Shown piece by piece: positions 38,430-47,527 of a stretch of DNA of 64,000 nucleotides. The translations under genes were made by a program, and so were the position numbers. The notes under the pieces were generated by a model. The model made no database searches and had not been told where the DNA came from. It worked only from the letters and a program-made list of their open reading frames with translations. Positions within the stretch are counted from its first letter, which is position 1. Each line of letters begins with the position of its first letter. The stretch is from Comamonadaceae bacterium (lineage in GTDB: Bacteria > Pseudomonadota > Gammaproteobacteria > Burkholderiales > Burkholderiaceae_C): positions 62,001 through 126,000 of the forward strand of contig JAIXXF010000034.1 in the NCBI GenBank assembly GCA_027490925.1, given 5' to 3'.

Positions 38430-39512
38430 ATGTCCCGTGTATTCAATTTCAGTGCCGGTCCTGCGACGCTGCCAGAAACGGTGTTGCGCCAAGCCGCATC
38501 TGAAATGCTGGATTGGCAAGGCTCTGGCATGTCAGTGATGGAAATGAGCCACCGAGGCAAGGAGTTCACAACCATACACGCCCAGGCGCACAGCCTGTTG
38601 CGTGAGCTGCTGTCCATTCCTGACAATTACCGCGTGTTGTTCTTGCAGGGAGGGGCCATTGGACAAAACGCCATCGTTCCAATGAACCTGTTGCGCGGTA
38701 AAGCGAGCGCTGACTACGTGAACACGGGGGAATGGTCAAAACGGTCGATCCAGGAAGCCCAGGCGTTTTGCCGCGTCAACGTGGCGGCCAGTGCTGAAGC
38801 CAGCCAGTTCACCAGCATCCCGCTGCAAGACCAGTGGCGACTCGACCCCAATGCGGCCTACGTCCACATTTGCGCCAACGAGACCATCGGCGGCGTGGAA
38901 TACCACTGGACGCCAGACACGGGCAGCGTGCCGCTGGTGGCCGACATGTCGTCCAACCTCTTGTCCAAGCCGGTGGACGTGCGCAAGTTCGGCCTGATTT
39001 ACGCCGGTGCGCAAAAGAACATGGGCCCGTCGGGGCTGACCGTGGTGATCGTGCGCGACGACCTGTTGGGCGGCGCGCTGCCTATCACCCCTTCGGCTTT
39101 CGATTACCGGCAGCAGGCCGATAACGACTCCATGCTGAACACGCCACCGACCTACGCGATCTACATCCTGGGTTTGGTTTGCCAGTGGGTAAAAGACCAA
39201 GGGGGCCTGCAGGCCATGGCCCAACACAACCAGACAAAAGCCGCAGTGTTGTACGACTTCTTGGACAACAGCCGTTTTTTCAGCAGCCCAGTGGCGCGCG
39301 CCGACCGGTCGCTGATGAATGTGCCTTTCCGACTGAAAGACGCGGCTCTGGACGATGTTTTTTTGAAAGGTGCCCAAGCCCGCGGCATGGTGCAACTCAA
39401 AGGGCATCGCGTGCTGGGCGGCATGCGCGCCTCCATCTACAACGCCATGCCGCTGGAAGGTGTTCGGGCGTTGGTGGCGTACATGCAAGAATTCGAGCAG
39501 CAACACGCCTGA
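38430..39512 (+). CDS. serC: Phosphoserine aminotransferase
   Basis: SerC makes phosphoserine and also serves pyridoxine synthesis. The 360-residue product starts MSRVFNFSAGPATLPETVLR. GGAIGQNAIVPMNLL and HICANETIGGVEYHW are substrate and PLP contacts, and the PLP lysine is in YAGAQKNMGPSGLTVVIV. The ATG at 38430 has GGAG 5 bases upstream. No neighbours in its pathway are present. Confidence 0.97.
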   Translation: MSRVFNFSAGPATLPETVLRQAASEMLDWQGSGMSVMEMSHRGKEFTTIHAQAHSLLRELLSIPDNYRVLFLQGGAIGQNAIVPMNLLRGKASADYVNTGEWSKRSIQEAQAFCRVNVAASAEASQFTSIPLQDQWRLDPNAAYVHICANETIGGVEYHWTPDTGSVPLVADMSSNLLSKPVDVRKFGLIYAGAQKNMGPSGLTVVIVRDDLLGGALPITPSAFDYRQQADNDSMLNTPPTYAIYILGLVCQWVKDQGGLQAMAQHNQTKAAVLYDFLDNSRFFSSPVARADRSLMNVPFRLKDAALDDVFLKGAQARGMVQLKGHRVLGGMRASIYNAMPLEGVRALVAYMQEFEQQHA

Positions 39513-39810
39513 TCCGCGCCGCTGCAGCAAACCAGGCCACGCTGGCCCATGATGCCCTTCAACAGGTCGGTCGGCGGTTCGGTCAAGCACCCGTCGCCAC
39601 AACCTACTCGACGCAGCCGCACTTCGTCGATGGGCAAACCATGATCCTCACCGACGCGTCTTGTCCAAAGCGCTTGCCGTGGCGGCGTCATGGCGCAGGC
39701 GCCGCCCATACACCCACCCACGCACGCGCTCGCGCTCTGATCGCCCGGTGGGTGCGGCGCTCGCCGCATGCTTTCGGGCCTCGATTCGCCTGGCAGGGAT
39801 GGTTGGGCGC
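39513..39810. other. Non-coding gap between serC and the monooxygenase gene
   Basis: I see no gene, terminator or repeat here that I can support. Open frames on both strands lack family features. It presumably holds the monooxygenase promoter. Confidence 0.4.
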
Positions 39811-41019
39811 ATGAGCTTGGTGAGCGTCGATCCCAAAGGGGTGCTGGTGGCTGGCGCAGGCATAGGCGGTCTGGCTACCGCACTGGCCCTGGCGCGCACG
39901 GGTGCGAATGTCACCGTGCTGGAGCGAGCTGCGGCGTTTGGCGAGGTGGGTGCTGGCATTCAGCTGGGCCCCAACGCGGTGCGTTGTCTCAGCGCCTGGG
40001 GTCTTGGGCACGACCTGTGCGCCATTGCCGCACAGCCGCAGCGTTTGCAAGTGCGGGATGCGCACACACACAGGCCGCTGGGCGCCCTGAGGTTGGGCGC
40101 TCACTTCCAGGCGCGGTACGGCCAACCCTACCTGACCGCCCACCGTGCCGACTTGCACGCGCTGCTGTTGGATGCCAGTCAACGGGCTGGCGTCGCTGTC
40201 CAAACAGACATTGCTATCGAAAAAGTAGCGTCCGATGCAATCGAGGCGAGGGCTTTCTGCCAAAAAGGCGGAGAAAACCGAGTGGAGGCAGCTGCGCAGG
40301 CCTTGATCGGCTGCGACGGTTTGTGGAGCGCAGTGCGGGCGCAGTTGCTGAACGATGGACCGCCGTCCGCCACGGGCCACCTGGCCTATCGGGCCTTGCT
40401 GCCCGCCGCGGATGCGGCAAACGGCGTGTCGCCCCATGAGGTCACAGTCTGGCTGGGGCCCCAAATGCATGTGGTGTGCTACCCGGTACGGGCAGGCGGC
40501 TGGCTGAACTTGGTGGCGGTGGTGCACGGTTCGGCGGAGGCCGGTGCGTCCCGTCGCAGTTGGGCCCAACCGGCCGACGTGTGCACGCTGTTGACGTCGC
40601 TGCCGGGTGCCCACCCAGTGCTGCAAGACTTGGTGGGAGCGGCCTCTGGCTGGACCCGTTGGACGCTGCATGACCGGGACCCGCTGACTTCGCCCACCGC
40701 CTGCGCGCAGGGGCGCATCGCCTTGTTGGGCGATGCCGCGCACCCGATGCGTCCCTACTTGGCTCAAGGGGCGGCCATGGCGATAGAAGACGCTGCGGCG
40801 CTTGCACAGGCCTGGGGCGACACACCCGGTGAGGTGTCGCTGGCCTTAAAACACTATGCCGCTAGCCGCTGGCAGCGCAATGCCCGGGTGCAGGCCAAGG
40901 CACGCCGCAATGGCCGCATCTTCCACGCCCAAGGCGTGCTGCGTGCGGCCCGTGACTTGGCGATGCGGTGGGGCGGTGAACGTGTGTTGGATACCCCTTG
41001 GTTATACGGTGGGGGCTAG
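39811..41019 (+). CDS. FAD-dependent aromatic monooxygenase (salicylate hydroxylase-like)
   Basis: This 402-residue group A flavoprotein monooxygenase has GVLVAGAGIGGLATALALAR for FAD, GAGIQLGPNAVRCLSAWGL, LIGCDGLWSAVRAQL (the DG motif), and LLGDAAHPMRPYLAQGAAMA for the FAD pyrophosphate. It resembles salicylate or 3-hydroxybenzoate hydroxylases; the substrate is not evident. Residues 135-154 are encoded by a copy of the interspersed repeat, which appears as an in-frame insertion just before the DG motif. I choose the ATG at 39811, four codons after another ATG at 39799. Confidence 0.9.
   Translation: MSLVSVDPKGVLVAGAGIGGLATALALARTGANVTVLERAAAFGEVGAGIQLGPNAVRCLSAWGLGHDLCAIAAQPQRLQVRDAHTHRPLGALRLGAHFQARYGQPYLTAHRADLHALLLDASQRAGVAVQTDIAIEKVASDAIEARAFCQKGGENRVEAAAQALIGCDGLWSAVRAQLLNDGPPSATGHLAYRALLPAADAANGVSPHEVTVWLGPQMHVVCYPVRAGGWLNLVAVVHGSAEAGASRRSWAQPADVCTLLTSLPGAHPVLQDLVGAASGWTRWTLHDRDPLTSPTACAQGRIALLGDAAHPMRPYLAQGAAMAIEDAAALAQAWGDTPGEVSLALKHYAASRWQRNARVQAKARRNGRIFHAQGVLRAARDLAMRWGGERVLDTPWLYGGG
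40213..40229. repeat. Short palindromic repeat core, copy 3, inside the monooxygenase gene
   Basis: GCTATCGAAAAAGTAGC fits GCTAY-N7-RTAGC. The sequence after it, ending GGGCTTTCTGCCAAAAAGG, resembles the flank of copy 2 upstream of acnB. The unit keeps the reading frame of the monooxygenase. Confidence 0.65.
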
Positions 41020-41071
41020 TGGGCGCTCGGCCCGTCTTGCCGGCTCAATGGCCTGTGGCGACGACCGGCGG

Positions 41072-41431
41072 TCAGCCACTGTGGCCGACCAACCCGTGCT
41101 TTTGGCGGGCGCGCTGGCACGCGTCGCTGCCCGCTTCGAATTCCCGGCAGGGTGACGGGCGCCATTCGTAGATTCCACAGCCCACCCGCTCGCCGACCCG
41201 TCCAGTGAGTGCCGCACACCGCACAGGCACGTGGTCGGTGCCGCGCATCCGGCAGGTGCTGCCATTCACTTCTACCGCCAAACCCACCGGCACCTTGCCG
41301 CCCATGTCCTCCAGCTCGTAGACCGCAAAGTCCACCCGAAAGCTGGCGCAACAAGCGCCACAAGTTTGGCAATCGAGGTCACTGTCGGACCCACTTTGGG
41401 CCGACGCGTCGGGGCCGGGCTGCGCGGTCAT
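41072..41431 (-). CDS. YkgJ-family cysteine cluster protein
   Basis: This 119-residue protein has the YkgJ/DUF-type cysteine cluster. CQTCGACCASFRVDFAVYEL starts the pattern, STCRMRG and RCAALTGRVGERVGCGIYE follow, and PSPCREFEAG closes it. Seven or more cysteines are spaced for zinc or Fe-S binding. The function of the family is unknown. The ATG at 41431 overlaps the argF stop by 4 bp, so it is translated from the arg transcript. Confidence 0.9.
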   Translation of the reverse strand: MTAQPGPDASAQSGSDSDLDCQTCGACCASFRVDFAVYELEDMGGKVPVGLAVEVNGSTCRMRGTDHVPVRCAALTGRVGERVGCGIYEWRPSPCREFEAGSDACQRARQKHGLVGHSG

Positions 41432-42384
41432 GCCACGCGGCCAAGCAGCAGGTACTCCATCAAGGCCTTTTGCACATGCATGCGGTTTTCAGCCTCGTCC
41501 CAGACCACCGATTGGGGGCCGTCGATCACCTCGGCGCTGACCTCTTCGCCCCGATGCGCTGGCAGACAATGCATGAAGAGCGCCTCTGGTTTGGCTGCCC
41601 GCATCATGTCGGCGTTCACGCACCAATTGGCGAAGGCCCTCATACGTGCCTCGTTCTCAGCCTCGTAGCCCATGCTGGTCCAGACATCCGTGGTCACGAG
41701 GTCGGCTCCCGCGCAGGCGTCTCGCGGATCTTTGAAGATTTTGTAGCTGCCGCTGGACCGAAGCCCTGCCACCGCTGGGTCCACCTCGTAGCCGCTCGGG
41801 GTGCTGAGGTGCACCGTGAAGCCCAACAGCTCGGCGGCCTGCAGCCAAGTGTTGGCCATGTTGTTTCCGTCACCCACCCAAGCCACCACCTTGCCAGCCA
41901 GGCGGGCGGGGTCTGGTTGGCCCAGCGTGTCGGTGCCACGGTGCTCAAGGTAGGTGAACAAATCGGCCAAGATCTGGCAGGGGTGGAATTCGTTTGTGAG
42001 ACCATTGATCACTGGCACCCGGGAATGGGTGGCAAAGCGCTCGATCTTGGTCTGCTCGTAGGTGCGGATCATCACCAGGTCTACCATGCGGCTGATGACT
42101 TTGGCGCTGTCTTCAATGGGCTCGGCCCGGCCCAGCTGGCTGTCCCCAGTGGTGAGGTGCACCACGCTGCCGCCCAACTGGTACATACCGGCCTCAAAGC
42201 TCACCCGTGTGCGCGTGCTGGCCTTCTCGAAAATCATCGCCAGTGTGCGGTCCACCAACGGGTGGTGTTTCTCGTAAGCCTTGAATTTTTTCTTGATCAG
42301 TGCCGCGCGGGCGAACAGGTGCCGGTACTCGTCTGCATTCAGGTCGTTGAATTGCAGGTAGTGTTTGATGGCCGGGTTGGTCAT
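41428..42384 (-). CDS. argF: Ornithine carbamoyltransferase
   Basis: ArgF makes citrulline from ornithine and carbamoyl phosphate. The 318-residue product starts MTNPAIKHYLQFNDLNADEY. The carbamoyl-phosphate site is FEKASTRTRVSFEAGMYQL with HPCQILADL, and the ornithine site includes SMGYEAE and FMHCLPAHRGEEVSAEV. The start at 42384 overlaps the argD stop by 4 bp. Confidence 0.97.
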   Translation of the reverse strand: MTNPAIKHYLQFNDLNADEYRHLFARAALIKKKFKAYEKHHPLVDRTLAMIFEKASTRTRVSFEAGMYQLGGSVVHLTTGDSQLGRAEPIEDSAKVISRMVDLVMIRTYEQTKIERFATHSRVPVINGLTNEFHPCQILADLFTYLEHRGTDTLGQPDPARLAGKVVAWVGDGNNMANTWLQAAELLGFTVHLSTPSGYEVDPAVAGLRSSGSYKIFKDPRDACAGADLVTTDVWTSMGYEAENEARMRAFANWCVNADMMRAAKPEALFMHCLPAHRGEEVSAEVIDGPQSVVWDEAENRMHVQKALMEYLLLGRVA

Positions 42385-43604
42385 GGGTTTTCTGCCAAGA
42401 AGGCCTTGAGCAGCGGACAAAGGATGGCCACGATCTCCTCGGCCTCCGCTTCGGTGAGGATGAGCGGGGGCACCAGCCGGACGACGGTGTCGGCCGTCAC
42501 GCTGATGAGCAGGCCAGCGTCTGCACAGCGCTGCACCAGCACACCGCAGGGTTTCCAGAGGTCCACGCCCAGCATCAAGCCCATGCCGCGTATTTCTTTC
42601 ACACCAGCGACCCCAGCGAGCTCGCGGTTGAGTGCCGCCTTGAGGTGGCCGCCCACCCGCAGCGCATTGTCCAGCAGGCCGTCTTCTTCCATGATGCGGA
42701 TGGTCTCGATCCCCGCCCGCATGGCCAGCGGGTTGCCACCAAAGGTGGTGCCGTGGTTGCCTGGCTGAAAAATATTCGCGGCCTTGGGGCCGGTCACCAC
42801 CGCGCCGATCGGTACGCCCGACCCCAGCCCCTTGGCCAGCGGCATCACATCGGGCAGGATCCCAGCCCACTGGTGGGCGAACCATTTGCCAGTGCGGCCC
42901 ATGCCGCACTGCACTTCGTCAATCATGAGCAGCCAGTCGCGTTCGTCGCACAAGGCGCGGACCTCACGCAGGTACTCGGGCCGCATCGGGTTGACCCCGC
43001 CTTCGCCCTGGATGGCTTCGAAGAACACCGCCACGACGTTGGCGTTGCCAGCGGTGGCCGCCTTCAGCTGGTCGATGTTGTTGACAGGTACCCGGATGAA
43101 ACCTTCCACCAACGGGCCGAAGCCCGCCTGCACCTTGGGGTTTCCGGTGGCACTCAAAGTGGCGATGCTGCGGCCATGGAACGCCTTCTCGTACACCACC
43201 ACCTGAGGGTTGTCGATGCCTTTGTCGTGCCCGTACTTGCGCGCCAGTTTCAGCGCCGCCTCGTTGGCTTCCAGACCGGTGGAACAGAAGAACACATTGG
43301 TCATCCCTGACAGCGCCACCAATTTAGCCGCCAGGACCTCCTGCCCAGGGATGTGGTAATAATTGCTGGTGTGGATCAATTTGGCAATCTGATCTTGCAA
43401 GGCGGGCACCAATTTGGGGTGCGCGTGGCCCAAGGTATTGACCGCGATGCCGCCCAGCCCATCCAAATACACATTGCCATTGACGTCCCATACCCGGCTG
43501 CCTTGGCCGTGCGAGAGCGCGATCGGTACCCGCCCGTAGGTGTTCATCACATGCGGCGAGGTGGGCACGGTGGCGGCGTTCAACGGAGGGACGATGGCGT
43601 TCAT
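42381..43604 (-). CDS. argD: Acetylornithine aminotransferase
   Basis: This 407-residue class III PLP aminotransferase converts N-acetylglutamate semialdehyde to acetylornithine, and may also act on succinyldiaminopimelate. VWDVNGNVYLDGLGGIAVNT is the N-terminal signature. FFCSTGLEANEAALKLARK, LLMIDEVQCGMGRTGKWFAH and VMPLAKGLGSGVPIGAVV (PLP lysine) follow. The ATG at 43604 has AGGGAG upstream. argD-argF-YkgJ form one coupled operon. Confidence 0.95.
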   Translation of the reverse strand: MNAIVPPLNAATVPTSPHVMNTYGRVPIALSHGQGSRVWDVNGNVYLDGLGGIAVNTLGHAHPKLVPALQDQIAKLIHTSNYYHIPGQEVLAAKLVALSGMTNVFFCSTGLEANEAALKLARKYGHDKGIDNPQVVVYEKAFHGRSIATLSATGNPKVQAGFGPLVEGFIRVPVNNIDQLKAATAGNANVVAVFFEAIQGEGGVNPMRPEYLREVRALCDERDWLLMIDEVQCGMGRTGKWFAHQWAGILPDVMPLAKGLGSGVPIGAVVTGPKAANIFQPGNHGTTFGGNPLAMRAGIETIRIMEEDGLLDNALRVGGHLKAALNRELAGVAGVKEIRGMGLMLGVDLWKPCGVLVQRCADAGLLISVTADTVVRLVPPLILTEAEAEEIVAILCPLLKAFLAENP

Positions 43605-43823
43605 GGCAGGGCTCCCTAAGCTCAATTGGCATCAGCCCTGGGGCAGGCGTTGCGCCGCCGGTGGGCGAAGCCTGTGATTCTAGGTCCAGCGCTTGTTGTG
43701 CACAGTGACCAGCCGCGGTCAGGGCCATGACGCGGCGGTGTGCGACCCATCAGATAGAATGCTTGTGCAGTGCAACATGCCGGTGAGCACGGCCACTGCA
43801 CCACCCGATCTGACCCGCACCCG

Positions 43824-44141
43824 ATGGTTTCCCCCTTTGCGCAAGAAGTCTTCATCCTGGGGATCACCCTCGATGGCAAGACCTTTCGCCCCAGTGACTG
43901 GGCCGAACGGTTGGCCGGGGTCATGAGCTCGTTTCGGCCTGGCGGCAGCCAGCCGGGCAGTCACTTGAGCTACTCGCCTTGGTGCACGCCGAATGCGGTC
44001 AACGGCGTCAAGTGCGTCGTGGTACACCCCGACCTGCGAAACGCAGAGCCCATGGCTTGGGACTTTTGTCTCAACTTCGCCCGAGACAACAACCTGCAGG
44101 TGGTGGACGCTTGTTCTTTGCCGGTCCCCAAGCGCCCCTGA
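43824..44141 (+). CDS. DUF3579 domain protein
   Basis: This 105-residue protein matches DUF3579 of betaproteobacteria: EVFILGITLDGKTFRPSDWA, RLAGVMSSFRPG, HLSYSPWCTPN, VNGVKCVVVHPDLRNAEPMA and the ending DNNLQVVDACSLP. The function is unknown; it is usually found near arg genes or rpsT. I start at the ATG at 43824; a GTG at 43770 would add 18 residues that do not fit the family as well. It ends before a terminator. Confidence 0.88.
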   Translation: MVSPFAQEVFILGITLDGKTFRPSDWAERLAGVMSSFRPGGSQPGSHLSYSPWCTPNAVNGVKCVVVHPDLRNAEPMAWDFCLNFARDNNLQVVDACSLPVPKRP

Positions 44142-44156
44142 AACGGGCATCCAACA

Positions 44157-44182
44157 AAAAAGCCGTCTTGCGACGGCTTTTT
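44157..44182. terminator. Bidirectional terminator between the DUF3579 gene and rpsT
   Basis: The stem AAAAAGCCGTC / GACGGCTTTTT with loop TTGC lies 15 bp after the DUF3579 stop and about 66 bp after the rpsT stop on the other strand. Confidence 0.85.
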
Positions 44183-44248
44183 GCTTTTCACTGACAGCGC
44201 ACCCGACAAAACGGCGCAGCGATTTCTCGCTGCGTGCGGTTCGCCTGT

Positions 44249-44545
44249 TTAGGCGGCGAGGGCCAGGGCTTTCACCTTGGCGCTGAGGCGGCTCTTGTCG
44301 CGAGCGGCCTTGTTCTTGTGGAAGATGCCTTTGTCGGCCACGGTGTCCACCACGGCTTGCATCTTTGCGAACAGCTCGGATGCCTTGCTTTTGTCACCCG
44401 CGAGAACAGCTTTTTCAACGTTTTTCACGGCGGTGCGGTATTTGGAACGCAGCGACGTGTTCGCGGCGTTGATCTTGACGTCCTGGCGGACGCGTTTGCG
44501 GCCCGACGCCAGGCGTGGGTTCTTTTTCTTGGGTTTGGTGGCCAT
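44249..44545 (-). CDS. rpsT: 30S ribosomal protein S20
   Basis: S20 is a primary 16S rRNA-binding protein. The 98-residue product is rich in Lys, Arg and Ala. [20 protein letters not shown] is the typical start and [20 protein letters not shown] the conserved C-terminal block. It is divergent from murJ, as in most betaproteobacteria. Confidence 0.98.
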   Translation of the reverse strand: MATKPKKKNPRLASGRKRVRQDVKINAANTSLRSKYRTAVKNVEKAVLAGDKSKASELFAKMQAVVDTVADKGIFHKNKAARDKSRLSAKVKALALAA

Positions 44546-44590
44546 GTGTGTGGTTCCTGATGTTTGAGGATGATGTCAGAAAAGCCTTTT

Positions 44591-44596
44591 ATTATA
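44591..44596 (-). promoter_or_regulatory. -10 box of the rpsT promoter
   Basis: TATAAT on the minus strand lies about 46 bases before the rpsT ATG, giving a short leader. A good -35 box is not obvious 16-18 bp upstream. Confidence 0.5.
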
Positions 44597-44682
44597 AGAC
44601 AAGGGTCGCTGCAGACTACGCTTGCTCACGTCGCCCCTGATGGATCGAAAGCTGGCGTTCGGGCAGCGCATACACTCAGCGC

Positions 44683-46248
44683 GTGTCTCTGATCAAAGCC
44701 GCGTCTACCGTTTCCGCGCTGACCTTGGCGTCACGCATCACAGGTCTTGTGCGCGAGCTGTTGATGGCGTCCACATTCGGGGCCAGTGCCATGACAGACG
44801 CGTTCAACGTCGCGTTTCGCATCCCCAACCTGTTTCGCCGGTTGTTCGCCGAAGGGGCTTTCAGTCAAGCGTTTGTGCCTGTGCTGGCCACGGTGAAAGC
44901 CAAGCAGGGCGAGGCCGCCACCCGAACGCTGGTTGACCGGGTGGCCACGCTGTTGCTGTTGGCCGTGCTCGTGACCTGTGCACTGGGTGTCGCAGGCGCC
45001 CCTGTGCTGGTTTGGGTCATGGCCAGTGGCCTGCAGCAATCGCCCACCGGATTCGAGGCCGCTGTGTTCATGACGCGCTGGATGTTTCCCTACATTGCGT
45101 TCATGTCCCTGGTGGCGTTGTCTGCGGGTGTGCTCAACACTTGGAGGCGGTTTGCTGTGCCTGCGGCCACCCCGGTGCTCCTGAATGTGGCCATGATCGG
45201 AGCCGCCCTTTGGGTGGCCCCTTGGTTCGCCGGCCGAGGCATTCAACCGATTTACGCCATGGGCGCCGGTGTGATGCTGGGCGGTGCGTTGCAATTGGGG
45301 GTGCAAATCCCCGCCCTATGGCGCTTGGGACTGCTGCCGCGGTTCGGTTGTGGTTGGGACAGTTTGCGCGCTGCGTGGCACGACCCTGGCACAAGACAGG
45401 TTGCCCGTTTGATGTTGCCCGCCTTGCTGGGCGTGAGCGTGGCGCAGATTTCGTTGTTGATCAACACGCAGATCGCTTCCCACCTGACGCCAGGCAGCGT
45501 GAGCTGGCTGAGCTACGCCGACCGGTTGATGGAGTTTCCCACCGCTCTCTTGGGTGTCGCACTGGGCGTGGTGTTGACACCGCAGTTGGCCGCAGCCAAA
45601 GCGGCTGGCGACGCGGCCGGCTACTCGGCCATGCTGGATTGGGGCTTGCGGCTGGTGGTGGCTCTGGCCTTGCCCAGCGCGGTTGTCCTGCTCACTTTTG
45701 CTCAGCCGTTGGTGGCGACGCTGTACCACTATGGGGCTTTCAGCGACCGCGACGTTCAACAGACCACCTCGGCCTTGATGGGTTATGGGGCCGGGTTGGT
45801 CGGACTGGTCGCGATCAAGGTCCTGGCGCCGGGTTACTACGCCAGTCAGGACATCCGCACGCCGGTGCGCATCGCGGTCGTGGTCTTGGTGATCACCCAA
45901 CTGCTCAATATCGCGCTGGTGCCGTTGTTGCAGCATGCTGGACTGGCTTTGGCGATCGGCCTGGGCGCCGTCGTCAATGCGCTGTGGTTGTTGATCGGGT
46001 TGTTGCGACGCGGCAGCTACCAGCCTCTGCCCGGCTGGTGGCGCTTCGGACTTCAGGTCGTCTCCGCCAGTGCCCTTCTGGCGGTGTACCTGCTGTGGTT
46101 CGCCGGGCGCCAAGATTGGCCTGAGCTGCGTCAACAGTCCTTATGGCGCATGGGTTTGCTGGCCATGGCACTGATCGGAGGTGCAGCCATTTATCTGAGC
46201 GCATTGTGGGCAGCCGGTCTTCGTTTCCGTCAGTTGCTGCGGCGTTGA
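44683..46248 (+). CDS. murJ: Lipid II flippase MurJ
   Basis: MurJ moves lipid II across the inner membrane for peptidoglycan synthesis. The 521-residue product has about 14 membrane helices. SLIKAASTVSALTLASRITG and GASAMTDAFNVAFRIPNLFR are the family signature, with RRLFAEGAFSQAFVPVL. The start codon is GTG at 44683; no ATG lies near the correct N-terminus. Confidence 0.96.
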   Translation: MSLIKAASTVSALTLASRITGLVRELLMASTFGASAMTDAFNVAFRIPNLFRRLFAEGAFSQAFVPVLATVKAKQGEAATRTLVDRVATLLLLAVLVTCALGVAGAPVLVWVMASGLQQSPTGFEAAVFMTRWMFPYIAFMSLVALSAGVLNTWRRFAVPAATPVLLNVAMIGAALWVAPWFAGRGIQPIYAMGAGVMLGGALQLGVQIPALWRLGLLPRFGCGWDSLRAAWHDPGTRQVARLMLPALLGVSVAQISLLINTQIASHLTPGSVSWLSYADRLMEFPTALLGVALGVVLTPQLAAAKAAGDAAGYSAMLDWGLRLVVALALPSAVVLLTFAQPLVATLYHYGAFSDRDVQQTTSALMGYGAGLVGLVAIKVLAPGYYASQDIRTPVRIAVVVLVITQLLNIALVPLLQHAGLALAIGLGAVVNALWLLIGLLRRGSYQPLPGWWRFGLQVVSASALLAVYLLWFAGRQDWPELRQQSLWRMGLLAMALIGGAAIYLSALWAAGLRFRQLLRR

Positions 46249-46299
46249 GAGCGCTCGTCATCGGCTTGACGCCCCTTGCCCCTTTCTTTACAAGACAGC

Positions 46300-47151
46300 A
46301 TGACATTCAGCTTCATCGCCCCGACACCGCTGGGTTACTTTGCGTCTTTGGTGCAAAGCGACGACGACTTTCCTCTGCTGGAGGCGGCGGTCAGCCTCGC
46401 TCAAGACGAGTACCCTGATCTGGACGTGCAGCAGGTCCTCGGCGATGTGGACCAGTTGTTGGCGCGGCTGAAGCGTCGCATCCCCGCGGACGCTGCCGCC
46501 CTGCCAAGGTTGCGAGCGCTGAACCACTTTTTCTTTCGCGATCTGGGATTTGGTGGCAACGTCAACAACTACTACGACCCCGATAACAGTTACCTCAACG
46601 CGGTGTTGCGTACCCGTCGCGGGATCCCAATCTCGCTGGCGGTGTTGTGGATGGAGCTCGCCCAGGGCCTGGGCTTGAACGCCCGGGGCGTCGGCTTTCC
46701 AGGGCATTTCATGGTCAAAGTCAGTTTGCCCAAGGGGCAGGTGGTCATTGACCCCTTCACAGGCCAGTCGCTGAGCCGAGAAGAGCTGTCGGAGCGCCTT
46801 GAACCCTACAAGCGCCGCAGCGGGCTGGTGGACGAGTTCGACGTGCCAATGGGTTTATACCTTCAAGCGGCCACGCCTCGTGACATCGTGGCGCGGATGC
46901 TGCGCAACCTCAAGGAAGTGCATAAATCGCAAGAGGACTGGGCGCGGCTGATTGCAGTGCAGGACCGTTTGGTCGTGTTGCTGCCAGAGGCCTGGTCCGA
47001 GTACCGAGACCGAGGCTTGGCGTACGCCGAGCAGGGGCATACCGAGCGTGCGGTGGCCGATCTGGAGTTGTATTTGCGCCATGTCGAGGACGCCTTGGAC
47101 CTCGACGCGATCGCTGAGCGGGTCGAGGCGTTGCGGCGTGCACTGAACTGA
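46300..47151 (+). CDS. SirB1-family transglutaminase-like/TPR protein
   Basis: This 283-residue protein has a transglutaminase-like N-terminal domain (YYDPDNSYLNAVLRTRRGIP, then ISLAVLWMELAQGLG and GVGFPGHFMVKV). A TPR-like C-terminal half follows (YRDRGLAYAEQGHTERAVAD). This is the SirB1 family; no enzyme activity is established. The cysteine of true transglutaminases is absent from the ISLAVLW position. I start at the ATG at 46300. It lies 51 bp after murJ on the same strand. Confidence 0.9.
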   Translation: MTFSFIAPTPLGYFASLVQSDDDFPLLEAAVSLAQDEYPDLDVQQVLGDVDQLLARLKRRIPADAAALPRLRALNHFFFRDLGFGGNVNNYYDPDNSYLNAVLRTRRGIPISLAVLWMELAQGLGLNARGVGFPGHFMVKVSLPKGQVVIDPFTGQSLSREELSERLEPYKRRSGLVDEFDVPMGLYLQAATPRDIVARMLRNLKEVHKSQEDWARLIAVQDRLVVLLPEAWSEYRDRGLAYAEQGHTERAVADLELYLRHVEDALDLDAIAERVEALRRALN

Positions 47152-47166
47152 CCCTGTGCAAAAATG

Positions 47167-47183
47167 CGCGCCAATCAGGCGCG
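47167..47183. promoter_or_regulatory. Inverted repeat upstream of the toxin gene, candidate autoregulatory operator
   Basis: CGCGCC-AATCA-GGCGCG is a perfect 6-bp inverted repeat 37 bp before the toxin start. Toxin-antitoxin operons are often repressed through such sites. It lacks a T-run, so it is not a terminator of the SirB1 gene. Confidence 0.4.
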
Positions 47184-47220
47184 AAGTGCGCCGACACGTT
47201 GTTTATTGAAAGACGCGTTG

Positions 47221-47511
47221 ATGGTCGAGATACGGCATACCCACGAATTCAAGCTGTGGTTGGTTCACCAGCGTGGCAAGCGTGCACGCGGACTGGTGTT
47301 GGCCCACGTGGACCGCCTGCAACTGGGTCTGCCAAGCGAGGTGGATGAAGTCAAGCCCGAACTGTTCGCGATGCGCGTTGAGCAAGGCTTGGGTTACCGC
47401 CTGTACTTTGTGTACCTGGACCCAACCACCATCGTGTTGCTGGCCGCTGGCGACACCCGTACCCAAGACCGGGACATCCAACTCGCCAGCAAGCTGGCCG
47501 TCAACATCTGA
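47221..47511 (+). CDS. HigB-type (Gp49/RelE superfamily) toxin
   Basis: This 96-residue protein belongs to the phage Gp49-like/HigB group of RelE-fold toxins. HTHEFKLWLVHQRGKRARGL, VEQGLGYRLYFVYLDPTTIV and LLAAGDTRTQDRDIQLASKL match the family, including the GYRLYF strand and the GD-x-x-x-Q-x-x-DI end. These toxins cut mRNA on ribosomes. The residues look intact, so activity is plausible. It precedes its antitoxin gene by 16 bp; toxin-first order is normal here. Confidence 0.87.
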   Translation: MVEIRHTHEFKLWLVHQRGKRARGLVLAHVDRLQLGLPSEVDEVKPELFAMRVEQGLGYRLYFVYLDPTTIVLLAAGDTRTQDRDIQLASKLAVNI

Positions 47512-47527
47512 GCTCGGTTCGCACACC

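Noticed and set aside
39648-39959. Possible minus-strand gene overlapping the monooxygenase start
   Set aside because: The product is Ala/Pro/Arg-rich low-complexity sequence, typical of antisense translation of a GC-rich gene.
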